From Streptomyces massasporeus (GTDB lineage: Bacteria > Actinomycetota > Actinomycetes > Streptomycetales > Streptomycetaceae), in the NCBI RefSeq assembly GCF_014648995.1, contig NZ_BMSE01000010.1, positions 236,842 through 300,841 of the forward strand: 64,000 nucleotides of DNA, read 5' to 3'. The notes beneath the pieces are model-generated. The model was given only the letters and a program-made list of their open reading frames with translations. It ran no database searches and was not told the DNA's origin. Below, one piece after another: positions 34,651 through 42,887 of the stretch (positions within the stretch are counted from its first letter, which is position 1; every line of letters begins with the position of its first letter). The position numbers were made by a program, and so were the translations under genes.

Positions 34651-34679
34651 TTGTGAGACGCGATACATCGCGTTATGGT
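34651..34679 (+). promoter_or_regulatory. Promoter of the DrrAB-type exporter with operator in the spacer
   Basis: TTGTGA (34651-34656) and TATGGT (34674-34679) are separated by 17 bases, a good sigma-HrdB-type promoter. The spacer carries ACGCGAT-AC-ATCGCGT (34658-34673), a 7-bp-arm inverted repeat. A further TCTCAC/GTGAGA pair is at 34623-34628 and 34653-34658. A repressor bound here would block RNA polymerase. No regulator gene adjoins the exporter. Confidence 0.72.
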
Positions 34680-34740
34680 GTGTCGGTGAGAAGCCTCACC
34701 GGACGTCTGTCCGGTCATCCCCGAAGACGTGGAGACTCAT

Positions 34741-35718
34741 ATGCCAGGCGCCATCTACGCCGAAGGTCTGGTCAAGACCTTCGGTGACGTAAAGGCCTTG
34801 GACGGCGTCGACCTGGACGTGCCCGAGGGCACGGTCCTCGGCCTGCTCGGGCCGAACGGCGCGGGCAAGACCACCACCGTCCGCTGCCTGACCACCCTGC
34901 TGCGACCCGACAGCGGGCGGGCCGTCGTCGCGGGCATCGACGTCCTCAAGCAGCCCGACGCGGTCCGCCGCTCCATCGGGCTGTCCGGCCAGTTCGCGGC
35001 CGTCGACGAATACCTGACCGGCCGGGAGAACCTCCAGATGGTCGGCCAGCTGTACCAGATGCGGGCCAAGGCGGCGAAGGAGCGCGCGGCCGAACTGCTG
35101 GAGCAGTTCCACCTCGCGGACGCCGCCGACCGCCCCACCAAGACCTACTCGGGCGGCATGCGCCGCCGCCTCGACCTCGCGGCGGCCCTGGTCGTCTCAC
35201 CACCCGTGATGTTCATGGACGAGCCGACGACCGGCCTCGACCCCCGCAACCGCCAGCAGTTGTGGGAGGTCATCAAGCACCTGGTCTCCGGCGGCACCAC
35301 GCTGCTGCTCACCACGCAGTACCTGGAGGAGGCCGACCACCTGGCGCACGACATCGCGGTGGTCGACCACGGCAAGGTCATCGCCCAGGGCACCTCCGAC
35401 CAGCTCAAGGCCCGCACCGGCGGCGAGCGCGTCGAGGTCGTGGTGCACCAGCGCGAGCACATCCAGTCCGCCGCCGAGGTCCTCGCCGGCTTCGGCAAGG
35501 GCGAGACCACGGTCGAGGAGCACATGCGCAAGCTCACCGCCCCCGTCACCGGCGGCGCCAAGCTCCTCGCCGAGGTCATCCGCGAACTGGACACCCGGGG
35601 CATCGAGATCGACGACATCGGCCTGCGCAGGCCCACCCTCGACGACGTCTTCCTGTCCCTGACGGGACACGTGGCCGAGATCAAGGACCAGGAGAACGAC
35701 AAGGAGGCCGCCCAGTGA
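34741..35718 (+). CDS. ABC exporter ATP-binding protein (DrrA-like)
   Basis: The 325-residue ATPase of the daunorubicin-resistance (DrrA) family powers drug or lipid export with the permease encoded next. Motifs are Walker A GPNGAGKTTT (37-46), YSGGMRRRLDLAAAL signature, FMDEPTTGLD Walker B and a switch histidine region followed by the DrrA-type C-terminal segment (LRRPTLDDVFLSLTGH). It has a 55-base leader after the promoter. The stop overlaps the permease GTG by four bases (GTGA), so translation is coupled. Substrate unknown. Confidence 0.95.
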   Translation: MPGAIYAEGLVKTFGDVKALDGVDLDVPEGTVLGLLGPNGAGKTTTVRCLTTLLRPDSGRAVVAGIDVLKQPDAVRRSIGLSGQFAAVDEYLTGRENLQMVGQLYQMRAKAAKERAAELLEQFHLADAADRPTKTYSGGMRRRLDLAAALVVSPPVMFMDEPTTGLDPRNRQQLWEVIKHLVSGGTTLLLTTQYLEEADHLAHDIAVVDHGKVIAQGTSDQLKARTGGERVEVVVHQREHIQSAAEVLAGFGKGETTVEEHMRKLTAPVTGGAKLLAEVIRELDTRGIEIDDIGLRRPTLDDVFLSLTGHVAEIKDQENDKEAAQ

Positions 35719-36572
35719 GCGCCGTCACCGACACCGTGCGGGTCGCGCCCACCGCGAACCCGGTCAGCCAGTCGATCCGGGACTCGATGGTCGTCGCCAA
35801 GCGCAACCTGATCCGCATGTCCCGGATCCCCGAGATGATCATCTACGGGCTGATCCAGCCGATCATGTTCGTGGTGCTGTTCACCTACGTCTTCGGCGGT
35901 TCCATGCAGATCGGCAACAGCACCAGCGCCGCCGACTACAAGAACTTCCTGATGGCGGGCATCTTCGCGCAGACCGTCACCTTCGCCACCGCCAGCTCCG
36001 GCGCCGGCATCGCCGACGACATGCACAAGGGCCTCATCGACCGCTTCCGCTCCCTGCCCATGGCGCGCGGCGCGGTGCTCACCGGCCGCACCCTCGCCGA
36101 CTCCGTGCAGACGGCCCTGACCCTGGTGGTCCTCGCCGTGGTCGCCCTGCTGGTCGGCTGGCGCGTCGGGTCGGACGGCAGCACCAACGCCGCCAAGGTC
36201 CTCGCCGCCTTCGGCCTGCTGCTCCTGCTCGGCTACGCGTTCACCTGGATCGGCGCCCTGATCGGCATGTCCGTGCGGACCCCCGAGGCGGCCACGTCCA
36301 GCGGCCTGATCTGGCTCTTCCCGGTCACGTTCATCTCCAACGCGTTCGTGGACACCAGCCACATGACCCCGTGGCTGCGCCACATCGCCGAGTGGAACCC
36401 CTTCAGCGCCACGGTCCAGGCCTGCCGTGTGCTGTTCGCCAACCCGGGCCAGTCCCCGTCGGACGCCTGGCCCATGCAGCACCCCGTCTGGGCCTCGCTG
36501 ATCTACTCGATCCTGATCCTGGTGGTCTTCCGGACCCTGGCGGTGCGCAAGTACCGCTCGGCGACGGCATGA
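35715..36572 (+). CDS. ABC-2 type exporter permease (DrrB-like)
   Basis: The 285-residue permease has six predicted membrane helices and the DrrB/ABC-2 pattern: an N-terminal amphipathic segment (RNLIRMSRIPEMIIYGLIQPIMFVVLF), the DMHKGLIDRFRSLPMARGAVL coupling region, and the C-terminal NPFSATVQACRVLF. It is translated from a GTG overlapping the ATPase stop. Together with the ATPase it forms a half-size exporter working as dimers. A bidirectional hairpin follows. Confidence 0.94.
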   Translation: MSAVTDTVRVAPTANPVSQSIRDSMVVAKRNLIRMSRIPEMIIYGLIQPIMFVVLFTYVFGGSMQIGNSTSAADYKNFLMAGIFAQTVTFATASSGAGIADDMHKGLIDRFRSLPMARGAVLTGRTLADSVQTALTLVVLAVVALLVGWRVGSDGSTNAAKVLAAFGLLLLLGYAFTWIGALIGMSVRTPEAATSSGLIWLFPVTFISNAFVDTSHMTPWLRHIAEWNPFSATVQACRVLFANPGQSPSDAWPMQHPVWASLIYSILILVVFRTLAVRKYRSATA

Positions 36573-36575
36573 GAA

Positions 36576-36606
36576 TGCCCCCGGTGCCGCTGCGGCACCG
36601 GGGGCA
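36576..36606. terminator. 15-bp hairpin between exporter operon and greA
   Basis: TGCCCCCGGTGCCGC (36576-36590) pairs with GCGGCACCGGGGGCA (36592-36606). It sits between convergent genes and can serve both. Confidence 0.82.
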
Positions 36607-36629
36607 GACCAGGGCTCGGAAAGGGCGGG

Positions 36630-37127
36630 TCAGCCCTCGTACGGCTCGGCCTTGAGGATCTTCACCAGGGCCTTCTTGCCGTTCGGCAGCTCGTACTCCG
36701 CGTCCTCGCCGACCTTGTGGCCGATCACGCCGGTGCCCAGCGGGGACTGCGGGGAGTACGTCTCGATGTCGGAGCTCGCGTATTCGCGGGACGCGAGCAG
36801 GAACGTCAGCGTGTCGTCCTCGTCGCCGTCGAACGCGATCGTGACGACCATGCCGGGCGCCACCGCGCCGTCCGCGGCGGGAGCCTCGCCGACCTTGGCG
36901 TTCTCGAGGAGCTGGGTGAGCTGGCGCACACGGAGCTCCTGCTTGCCCTGCTCCTCCTTGGCCGCGTGGTACCCGCCGTTCTCACGCAGGTCGCCCTCTT
37001 CGCGCGCCGCGGCGATCTTCGCGGAGATCTCCGCCCGCGCGGGACCAGTAAGGTGCTCAAGCTCAGCCTTGAGCTTGTTGTACGCCTCCTGGGTCAGCCA
37101 GGTGACGTTCTCGCTGGTCTGGGTCAC
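36630..37127 (-). CDS. greA: Transcription elongation factor GreA
   Basis: The 165-residue factor rescues backtracked RNA polymerase by stimulating transcript cleavage. The N-terminal coiled coil (about 15-80) carries the tip acidic residues in AAAREEGDLRENGGYHAAKEEQ, and the C-terminal FKBP-like domain ends with SPLGTGVIGHKVGED. I chose the GTG at 37127 because AGGAG lies just upstream. The size is typical for the actinobacterial type. It is downstream of the DUF4307 gene on the same strand. Confidence 0.96.
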   Translation of the reverse strand: MTQTSENVTWLTQEAYNKLKAELEHLTGPARAEISAKIAAAREEGDLRENGGYHAAKEEQGKQELRVRQLTQLLENAKVGEAPAADGAVAPGMVVTIAFDGDEDDTLTFLLASREYASSDIETYSPQSPLGTGVIGHKVGEDAEYELPNGKKALVKILKAEPYEG

Positions 37128-37305
37128 AGGTGCTCCTCGTAGGTACTGGGAATACAAAGCATCGCCCTACCCAGAAGAATGTTCCTTCACGGAAGGGCGA
37201 AACCACGAGCCTAACAATTCGGGGCCCCAAGGGGGAGGACATAAGCCACCAGATTTACGTCAATGCAGGTCAGGCACTACGTATTCCAGGTGATGCCGGT
37301 TGTTG

Positions 37306-37704
37306 TCAGCCGGTGTGGCAGCCCAGCAGCTCGGCCGTCGTCCCCGGGGAGGTCGTGCGGAGCGTGACGACCTTGTCGATGCGGGTCCCGTCCCCGTCGA
37401 AGCGGAAGTCGGCCCGGCCCACCTCGGCCCCGTTCTCGGCCTGCGAGCGCACGGTGCAGTAGCCGTCGGTGCCGGCGTCCTTGCGGACCTCCAGGTGCAC
37501 CTGCACGGACTCCTTGCCCGGCTCGAAGCTGATCACCTCGGCGCTGATCTCGCTCTTGGCGACGTAGTGGTAGCCGAACCAGCCGATCAGACCCAGCAGC
37601 GCCACCGCGAGGACGGTGCCCACGACCCTGAGCGTGCGGTCGGCGCGCTCGTCCGAGGAGCGGCCGTATCGGCCCTCGGGCGGTCGCGTGCTCGCCGTAC
37701 TCAT
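37306..37704 (-). CDS. DUF4307 single-pass membrane protein
   Basis: The 132-residue protein has a short cytoplasmic N-terminus, one membrane helix (VVGTVLAVALLGLIGWFGYHYV) and an extracytoplasmic beta-rich domain with two cysteines (GYCTVR, LLGCHTG), matching DUF4307, a family common beside greA and mca in actinobacteria. The ATG at 37704 (MSTASTRPPEGRYG) is preceded by AGGAGGA. Function is unknown. It is divergent from mca. Confidence 0.9.
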   Translation of the reverse strand: MSTASTRPPEGRYGRSSDERADRTLRVVGTVLAVALLGLIGWFGYHYVAKSEISAEVISFEPGKESVQVHLEVRKDAGTDGYCTVRSQAENGAEVGRADFRFDGDGTRIDKVVTLRTTSPGTTAELLGCHTG

Positions 37705-37765
37705 GATCGTCCTCCTGGCAGGTCCGGGACGAAGGCCCCGGAAGGGGCTCCGGGACCGGGCCCCC

Positions 37766-37791
37766 GGAATTATTCGCCCCCCGATTCGGTC
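37766..37791 (+). promoter_or_regulatory. Sigma-R-like promoter upstream of mca
   Basis: GGAAT (37766-37770) is separated by 18 bases from GTC (37789-37791), one base off the sigma-R -10 GTT. A possible housekeeping -10, TATAGA, follows in the next bases. From memory, mca expression in S. coelicolor is linked to sigma-R. Confidence 0.55.
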
Positions 37792-37852
37792 ACTATAGAA
37801 GCCGCTGATTGCGCCGACGCACACAGGGCGCCGACCTACTGAGGATTGAGTC

Positions 37853-38734
37853 TTGACTGACCAGTTGCGACTGATGGCCGTTCACGCACACCCCGACGAC
37901 GAGTCGAGCAAGGGCGCGGCGACCATGGCGAAGTACGTGTCCGAGGGGGTGGACGTGCTGGTCGTGACCTGCACGGGCGGGGAACGCGGCTCCATCCTCA
38001 ATCCGAAGCTCCAGGGCGACGCGTACATCGAGGAGCACATTCACGAGGTACGCAAGAAGGAGATGGACGAGGCCCGGGAGATCTTGGGCGTCAAGCAGGA
38101 ATGGCTCGGCTTCGTCGACTCGGGCCTGCCCGAGGGCGACCCGCTGCCGCCGCTGCCGGAGGGCTGCTTCGCCCTGGAGGACGTGGATCACGCGGCCGGT
38201 GAGCTGGTGCGCAAGATCCGTGCCTTCCGTCCGCAGGTGATCACCACCTACGACGAGAACGGCGGCTATCCGCACCCCGACCACATCATGACCCACAAGA
38301 TCTCCATGGTGGCGTTCGAGTCGGCCGCGGACACCGAGAAGTACCCGGAGGCGGAGTACGGCCCCGCCTACCAGCCGCAGAAGCTCTACTACAACCAGGG
38401 CTTCAACCGCCCGCGCACCGAGGCCCTGCACCAGGCGATGCTCGACCGCGGCCTGGAGTCCCCCTATGGGGACTGGCTCAAGCGCTGGGAGGAGTTCGGC
38501 ATGAAGCAGCGCACGCTCACCACGCACATTCCCTGCGCCGAGTTCTACGAGATCCGCGACAAGGCGCTGATCGCCCACGCCACGCAGATCGACCCGGACG
38601 GCGGCTGGTTCAAGGTGCCCATGGAGATCCAGAAGGAGGTCTGGCCGACGGAGGAGTACGAGCTGGCGAAGGCCCTCGTCGATACCTCCCTCCCCGAGGA
38701 CGACCTCTTCGCGGGCATCCGCGACAATGCCTGA
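37853..38734 (+). CDS. mca: Mycothiol S-conjugate amidase
   Basis: The 293-residue zinc amidase cleaves mycothiol S-conjugates to release mercapturic acids for export, a detoxification role. Marks are AHPDDESSKGA (His13, Asp16 metal ligands), TCTGGERGSILNP, and HPDHIMTH with the third metal histidine. It is longer at the C-terminus than MshB, as expected for Mca. The TTG start at 37853 fits family length and spacing to GAGG. The stop overlaps the start of the next gene. Confidence 0.95.
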   Translation: MTDQLRLMAVHAHPDDESSKGAATMAKYVSEGVDVLVVTCTGGERGSILNPKLQGDAYIEEHIHEVRKKEMDEAREILGVKQEWLGFVDSGLPEGDPLPPLPEGCFALEDVDHAAGELVRKIRAFRPQVITTYDENGGYPHPDHIMTHKISMVAFESAADTEKYPEAEYGPAYQPQKLYYNQGFNRPRTEALHQAMLDRGLESPYGDWLKRWEEFGMKQRTLTTHIPCAEFYEIRDKALIAHATQIDPDGGWFKVPMEIQKEVWPTEEYELAKALVDTSLPEDDLFAGIRDNA

Positions 38735-39017
38735 CATGAGCGCAAGCGCAAGCCTGGCAATGACGCACCTCGTCTCCTTCGCCAAGGAGGTCGACGAGGA
38801 CAAGGTCACCCCCGGCGTCCTCGGCTTCATCGTCTTCGCGGCGATGGCCCTGGCGGTGTGGGCCCTGATGAAGTCCATGAGCCGGCACATGAACCGGGTC
38901 GACTTCACGCAGGTCCCGGACCCGAAGGCCGACCAGCCGGAGCAGTCCCCGGCGGACGCGGACGCGACCGCCGCGGAAGCGGAGCCCTCGAGCCAGGGCG
39001 CCAAGAAGCAAGGCTGA
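38727..39017 (+). CDS. Small membrane protein coupled to mca
   Basis: A 96-residue protein has one membrane helix (GVLGFIVFAAMALAVWALM) and an acidic Ala/Glu-rich C-terminal tail. Its first ATG (38727) lies eight bases inside mca, so the two are probably co-translated; a second ATG is at 38736. It is conserved next to mca in streptomycetes (from memory) and may hold a membrane role in mycothiol metabolism, but this is inference. Confidence 0.8.
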   Translation: MPDMSASASLAMTHLVSFAKEVDEDKVTPGVLGFIVFAAMALAVWALMKSMSRHMNRVDFTQVPDPKADQPEQSPADADATAAEAEPSSQGAKKQG

Positions 39018-39451
39018 CGTCCCCCAGGGGGACGCCACCCGTCGGTGGCCGGCACCGATCGCCGCCGACGGGTGCGTGGTGCGCACCGCGGAGCACGTCG
39101 ACGGCCGCCCGGCGCGTTGGCCGGGGAGCGTCGCCGGAAGGGCTGCCTCACGCGCCGCGGGGGCCACGCCTTCGGCTCCGTCCGTCGCCTCTCAGTCGTC
39201 GAGGAGTGCCGCCGACGGGCACCTCGCGCAGAAGCAGCGCAGAAGCTGCTCGCCCTCGCGCGGAGCACCCTCGGGAGTACCGGGGCGCGCCCCCTCGTCG
39301 GCGCGTCCGCCGAGGGCCCACCCGCCCCGGGCTTTCGCATTCCGCTCCAGTGGCACGCGCATCGCCTCGCGCGCATCGCCTCGCGCGCATCGGGGAGCGC
39401 CGCCCAGGAGCGCGTCCCCCGTAGCGTGAAGCCCCCAGGGGGCCCGGGCGC
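39018..39451. other. 434-base convergent intergenic region, no gene seen
   Basis: Between the small membrane protein and the NB-ARC gene ends, I see a hairpin CGTCCCCC/GGGGGACG at 39018-39034 just after the first gene, a second hairpin GCCCCC/GGGGGC at 39431-39443 just before the end of the other gene (its likely terminator), and a 14-bp tandem repeat (GCGCATCGCCTCGC at 39357-39370 and 39371-39384, then a partial copy). No convincing coding frame or RNA gene was found. Confidence 0.6.
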
Positions 39452-42400
39452 CTACGCCTTCGATTCCACCGCCACTCCCATCACCTCGCGCGCATGCCGG
39501 TTCGGGACCATGCCGAGGCGCCAGGCCTGCCAGCCTGCCTCCAGGGTGACGCCCCGTTCCAGGAGGAGCTGGTACGCGTCGAGGTAGTCGTCCAGTTTCC
39601 GGTCGCGCAGGTCGTGGCTCGCGCGGGACAGCTGGGCCAGTTCCTCCTGTGCCACCGCCGTACCCACCTCCATGCCGCCCGGGGCCGCGTAGGGCAGGAG
39701 TGTGCAGCGCAGGAAGCGGGCCCAGTCCTCGCCGCGGCGGTCGCCGTAGGAGGCGAACAGCTCGACCGCCTCGTCGCACAGGGCCAGGGCCTGCTGGGTG
39801 CGGGCGTTGCCCGCGTCCACGACCACCAGCTCCAGGCACGTCCAGGCCTCGCCGTGGGCGACGCCGATGCGCTGGAAGTCGGCCCGGGCGTCGACCAGCA
39901 GCTGCCGGGCGAAGCCCGAATTGCGCAGGGAACCCGTCTGGGCCGCCCGCTGGTCGCGGGTGACGCGGGCCGAGTGGTGGCGGGCGCAGGCCAGACCGTA
40001 GACGTCCCGCATGCGGGAGAACATCGTGCGGGCGCGCTCCAGCTCGCGGACGGCAGAATCGAGATCGCCCGTCTCCTCCAGGGCCTGGCCCAGGTAGTAC
40101 AGCGTCCACGCCTCACCGCGTGCGTCCTCGTTGTCGCGGTGCCGGGCGGCGGCCCCACGCAGCTCCTCCACCGCCGGTGACGCGTCCCCCGCGACCAGCA
40201 GCGCCCGGGCCAACTGCGTCAGCGCCCAGGCCTCGCCCCGGGCGTCACGAGTGCGGCCGTACAGCTCCAGGGCCGCCCGCAGTTCCGACTCGGCCCGCGG
40301 TACGTCGCCCATGCGCAGGCCCAGCTGACCGAGCTGGAAGTGCGCCCACGCCTGGCCGTGCACGGACTCGCCCGCGCGGTGCAGCACCAGCGACTCGGTC
40401 AGCAGGTCCAGCGCCTCCGCCACCCGGGCCCGGTCACGCTCCACCGCCGCCAGGGCGTGCATCGTCCACGCCCGGTCCGTCGCCAGCTCGGGCGAGGACT
40501 GCAGCGCCAGGGCCTCGCGGAGCTTCGCCGACGCCTCCGTCAGATTGCCCTGGTGGTGCAGGGTGATGCCGAGGGAGCACAGCGCACGGGCGGCCCCCGC
40601 GTCGTGGTGGGCCTCCCGGTAGAGGTCGACGACCGAGGCGAGGGTGGTGCGGGCCTTGTCGAGTTCGCCCAGCTGCCGCGCCGCGATGCCGGTGCGCCAC
40701 TGCACGGAGCGGACCAGCAGGCCCTCGTCCACCGCCTGCGCCAGCTCACTGATCTCGCCCAGGCGGTAGAGGTCGCCGCGCAGCAGGCAGTAGTCGCACA
40801 GCGCGCCCAGCAGGTTCAGCACCGCCGCCTGGTCCACACCCTCGGCGTGCCGCAGCGCCGCCGTGATGAAGCTCGACTCGTCGTCCAGCCAGCGCAGCGC
40901 CTCGTCGAGGGAGGGGAAGCCGTACGGGCTGAAGCGGTTGGTGCGGGTCGACATGTTGCCGTCGACCATCCGCAGCACCGAGTCCGCCAGCTCGGCGTAG
41001 TTCACGATCAGCCGCTCCTGCGCCGCCGTCCGCTCGGCCGGATCCTCCTCGTCGAGCAGGCGGGCCTGGGCGAAGGAACGGACCAGGTCGTGCAGCCGGT
41101 AGCGGTCGCCCCGGACGTGGTCGATCAGACCGGCACGGGTCAGGACCTCCAGATGGCGCTTGGCCTCCGCCTCGTCCGTGGCCAGCAGCGCGGCGGCCGC
41201 GGCGGCCCCCAGTGAGGCCCGTCCGGCCAGGGCCAGCCGGCGCAGCAGCCGCCGCACGGTCTCCGCCTGGTCCGTGTAGCGCAGCCACAGTGCGCGTTCC
41301 ACCGGCTCGACCGGGCCGTAGGCCTCGAGGTCCGTGGCCAGGGCGCGGGGCGAGCGCGGGCCCAGGCACGAGCCGGCGATGCGCAGCGCCAAAGGCAGTC
41401 CGCCGCACAGCTCCCGGACCCGGTCCGCGGACTCCGCGTCGTACGGCCCGGAACGATCCTGCGCCGCCGCGCCCAGCAGCTCCTCCGCTCCCGCGGCGTC
41501 CAGCGGTGCGACCGCCAGCTGGTGCACCCGGGCGGGCAGGCCCTCCAGCTCCAGCGGGCCCCGCGCGGTCACCAGCACCAGGCTGTCGGACCGCTCCGGG
41601 ACCAGGGCGCGGATCTGCTCCGCGTCCGAGGCGTCGTCGAGGACGACCGTGACCGGCAGGCCCGTCAGATGCTGGTGGTACAGCTCGCTCAGCCGCTTGA
41701 CCTGCTGGTCGGGGGAGGAGCGCTCGCGGAACAGCAATTGCTCGCGGGGTGCGCCGAGCCGGTTCAGCAGATGCAGCAGGGCGTCGCGGGTGGACAGCGG
41801 GGACTCGCCCGGCCCGTCGGCGCGCAGGTCGACGACGCAGGCACCGCGGAAGTAGTCCTTCAGCTCGTGCGTGGCGTGCACCGCGAGCGTCGTCCGGCCG
41901 CTCCCGGGCGTGCCGTGCAGCACGACCACGGTCGGCTGCGTCTCCGTGCTCGCCCGGGCCGACTGCACCCACTGCCGGATCTGCGCCAGCTCGTGCCGCC
42001 GCCCGGCGAACGGCTCGGTCGGCCCGGGGAGCTGTGCGAAGGACTGCTCCAGCACATTGCGCCCGCGTGCCGCCGCGCTCTTGTCCGCGCCCCGCAGCCG
42101 CGGCGCCGTCTTCTTCGGCCCGGTCGAGGCCGCGAGCACCCGCTGCTGGTCCAGGAACGGCCGGATGCCCCGCACCTCCAGCGCCGTCAGCCACTGGAGC
42201 CTCAACTGTTCGGGCCCGCCGGGCTGGCTCACGGCGCCGGCTCGACGACTCGCGGCCGGCACGTGCGACCCGACCACCTTCACCACCGTCGCCGCGGCCC
42301 CCACGACACCCACCGTCACACCCGCCCCGAGAGCGGTCCCGGTCCCCGTGCCCAGCGCCATGTCGGCGGCCACGGCCGCGACCGCCGCCACGCCGGCCAC

Positions 42401-42649
42401 CAGCAGCGGCGTCCCGGCACCCTCCCGGGCGTAACGCTGCCCGAAGGTCAGCTGGCCGGCGGCCGCCTCGTCCAGGGCGCGCGTGTAGGCCTCGTACTCC
42501 TCGCGCGCGCTCTGCGCCATCGCGTCGAGCCCCCCGCGCGCCCGCGCGAGCAGCACTTTCCCGTCACTGCGCCCGCCCGAGCGGCGCACCTCCTCCTCGA
42601 CGGCCCGCGCCAACAGCCGCTCGGCCTCCACCCGATGACTGTCCCGCAT
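39452..42649 (-). CDS. STAND-type NB-ARC ATPase with TPR repeats
   Basis: A 1065-residue signal-transduction ATPase. Residues 80-127 form a Gly/Ala/Val-rich hydrophobic stretch, probably two membrane helices. The NB-ARC domain (about 215-470) has the P-loop GTPGSGRTT (246-254), VTVVLDDASD as Walker B and CGGLPLAL as the GLPL motif. A winged-helix-like arm follows (RYRLHDLVRSFAQ), and then a long series of TPR repeats to about residue 1000 (GRAWAHFQLGQLG-like helices). Such proteins act as switches that oligomerise upon ligand binding; here it may be membrane-held. GGAGGGG precedes the ATG. It is divergent from the DUF255 gene. Confidence 0.9.
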   Translation of the reverse strand: MRDSHRVEAERLLARAVEEEVRRSGGRSDGKVLLARARGGLDAMAQSAREEYEAYTRALDEAAAGQLTFGQRYAREGAGTPLLVAGVAAVAAVAADMALGTGTGTALGAGVTVGVVGAAATVVKVVGSHVPAASRRAGAVSQPGGPEQLRLQWLTALEVRGIRPFLDQQRVLAASTGPKKTAPRLRGADKSAAARGRNVLEQSFAQLPGPTEPFAGRRHELAQIRQWVQSARASTETQPTVVVLHGTPGSGRTTLAVHATHELKDYFRGACVVDLRADGPGESPLSTRDALLHLLNRLGAPREQLLFRERSSPDQQVKRLSELYHQHLTGLPVTVVLDDASDAEQIRALVPERSDSLVLVTARGPLELEGLPARVHQLAVAPLDAAGAEELLGAAAQDRSGPYDAESADRVRELCGGLPLALRIAGSCLGPRSPRALATDLEAYGPVEPVERALWLRYTDQAETVRRLLRRLALAGRASLGAAAAAALLATDEAEAKRHLEVLTRAGLIDHVRGDRYRLHDLVRSFAQARLLDEEDPAERTAAQERLIVNYAELADSVLRMVDGNMSTRTNRFSPYGFPSLDEALRWLDDESSFITAALRHAEGVDQAAVLNLLGALCDYCLLRGDLYRLGEISELAQAVDEGLLVRSVQWRTGIAARQLGELDKARTTLASVVDLYREAHHDAGAARALCSLGITLHHQGNLTEASAKLREALALQSSPELATDRAWTMHALAAVERDRARVAEALDLLTESLVLHRAGESVHGQAWAHFQLGQLGLRMGDVPRAESELRAALELYGRTRDARGEAWALTQLARALLVAGDASPAVEELRGAAARHRDNEDARGEAWTLYYLGQALEETGDLDSAVRELERARTMFSRMRDVYGLACARHHSARVTRDQRAAQTGSLRNSGFARQLLVDARADFQRIGVAHGEAWTCLELVVVDAGNARTQQALALCDEAVELFASYGDRRGEDWARFLRCTLLPYAAPGGMEVGTAVAQEELAQLSRASHDLRDRKLDDYLDAYQLLLERGVTLEAGWQAWRLGMVPNRHAREVMGVAVESKA

Positions 42650-42887
42650 GTCAGGTCCCCCTCCGGCGGCAACGGCGCTGTCCCACCCGTTGCGGTCGTT
42701 CCCTCGGTCGTTTCCTTGGTCAAGTGTGCTGCGGACGGCGCATCGGGGCGAGGGGGCGTGCCCGGCCCGATTGTGTGAAGACCAGGGCGGGTTGGCGTGC
42801 CGCGCGCCCGGCGCCCGTGCCGGCGGGGGCGGCGCCCGCGCGACGCCTGACGCGTGGGGGGCCGGGTACTGCGGCAGGATGGACACC

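Noticed and set aside
39018..39451. Possible decayed gene
   Set aside because: Open frames exist on both strands but none has a ribosome site or recognised similarity.
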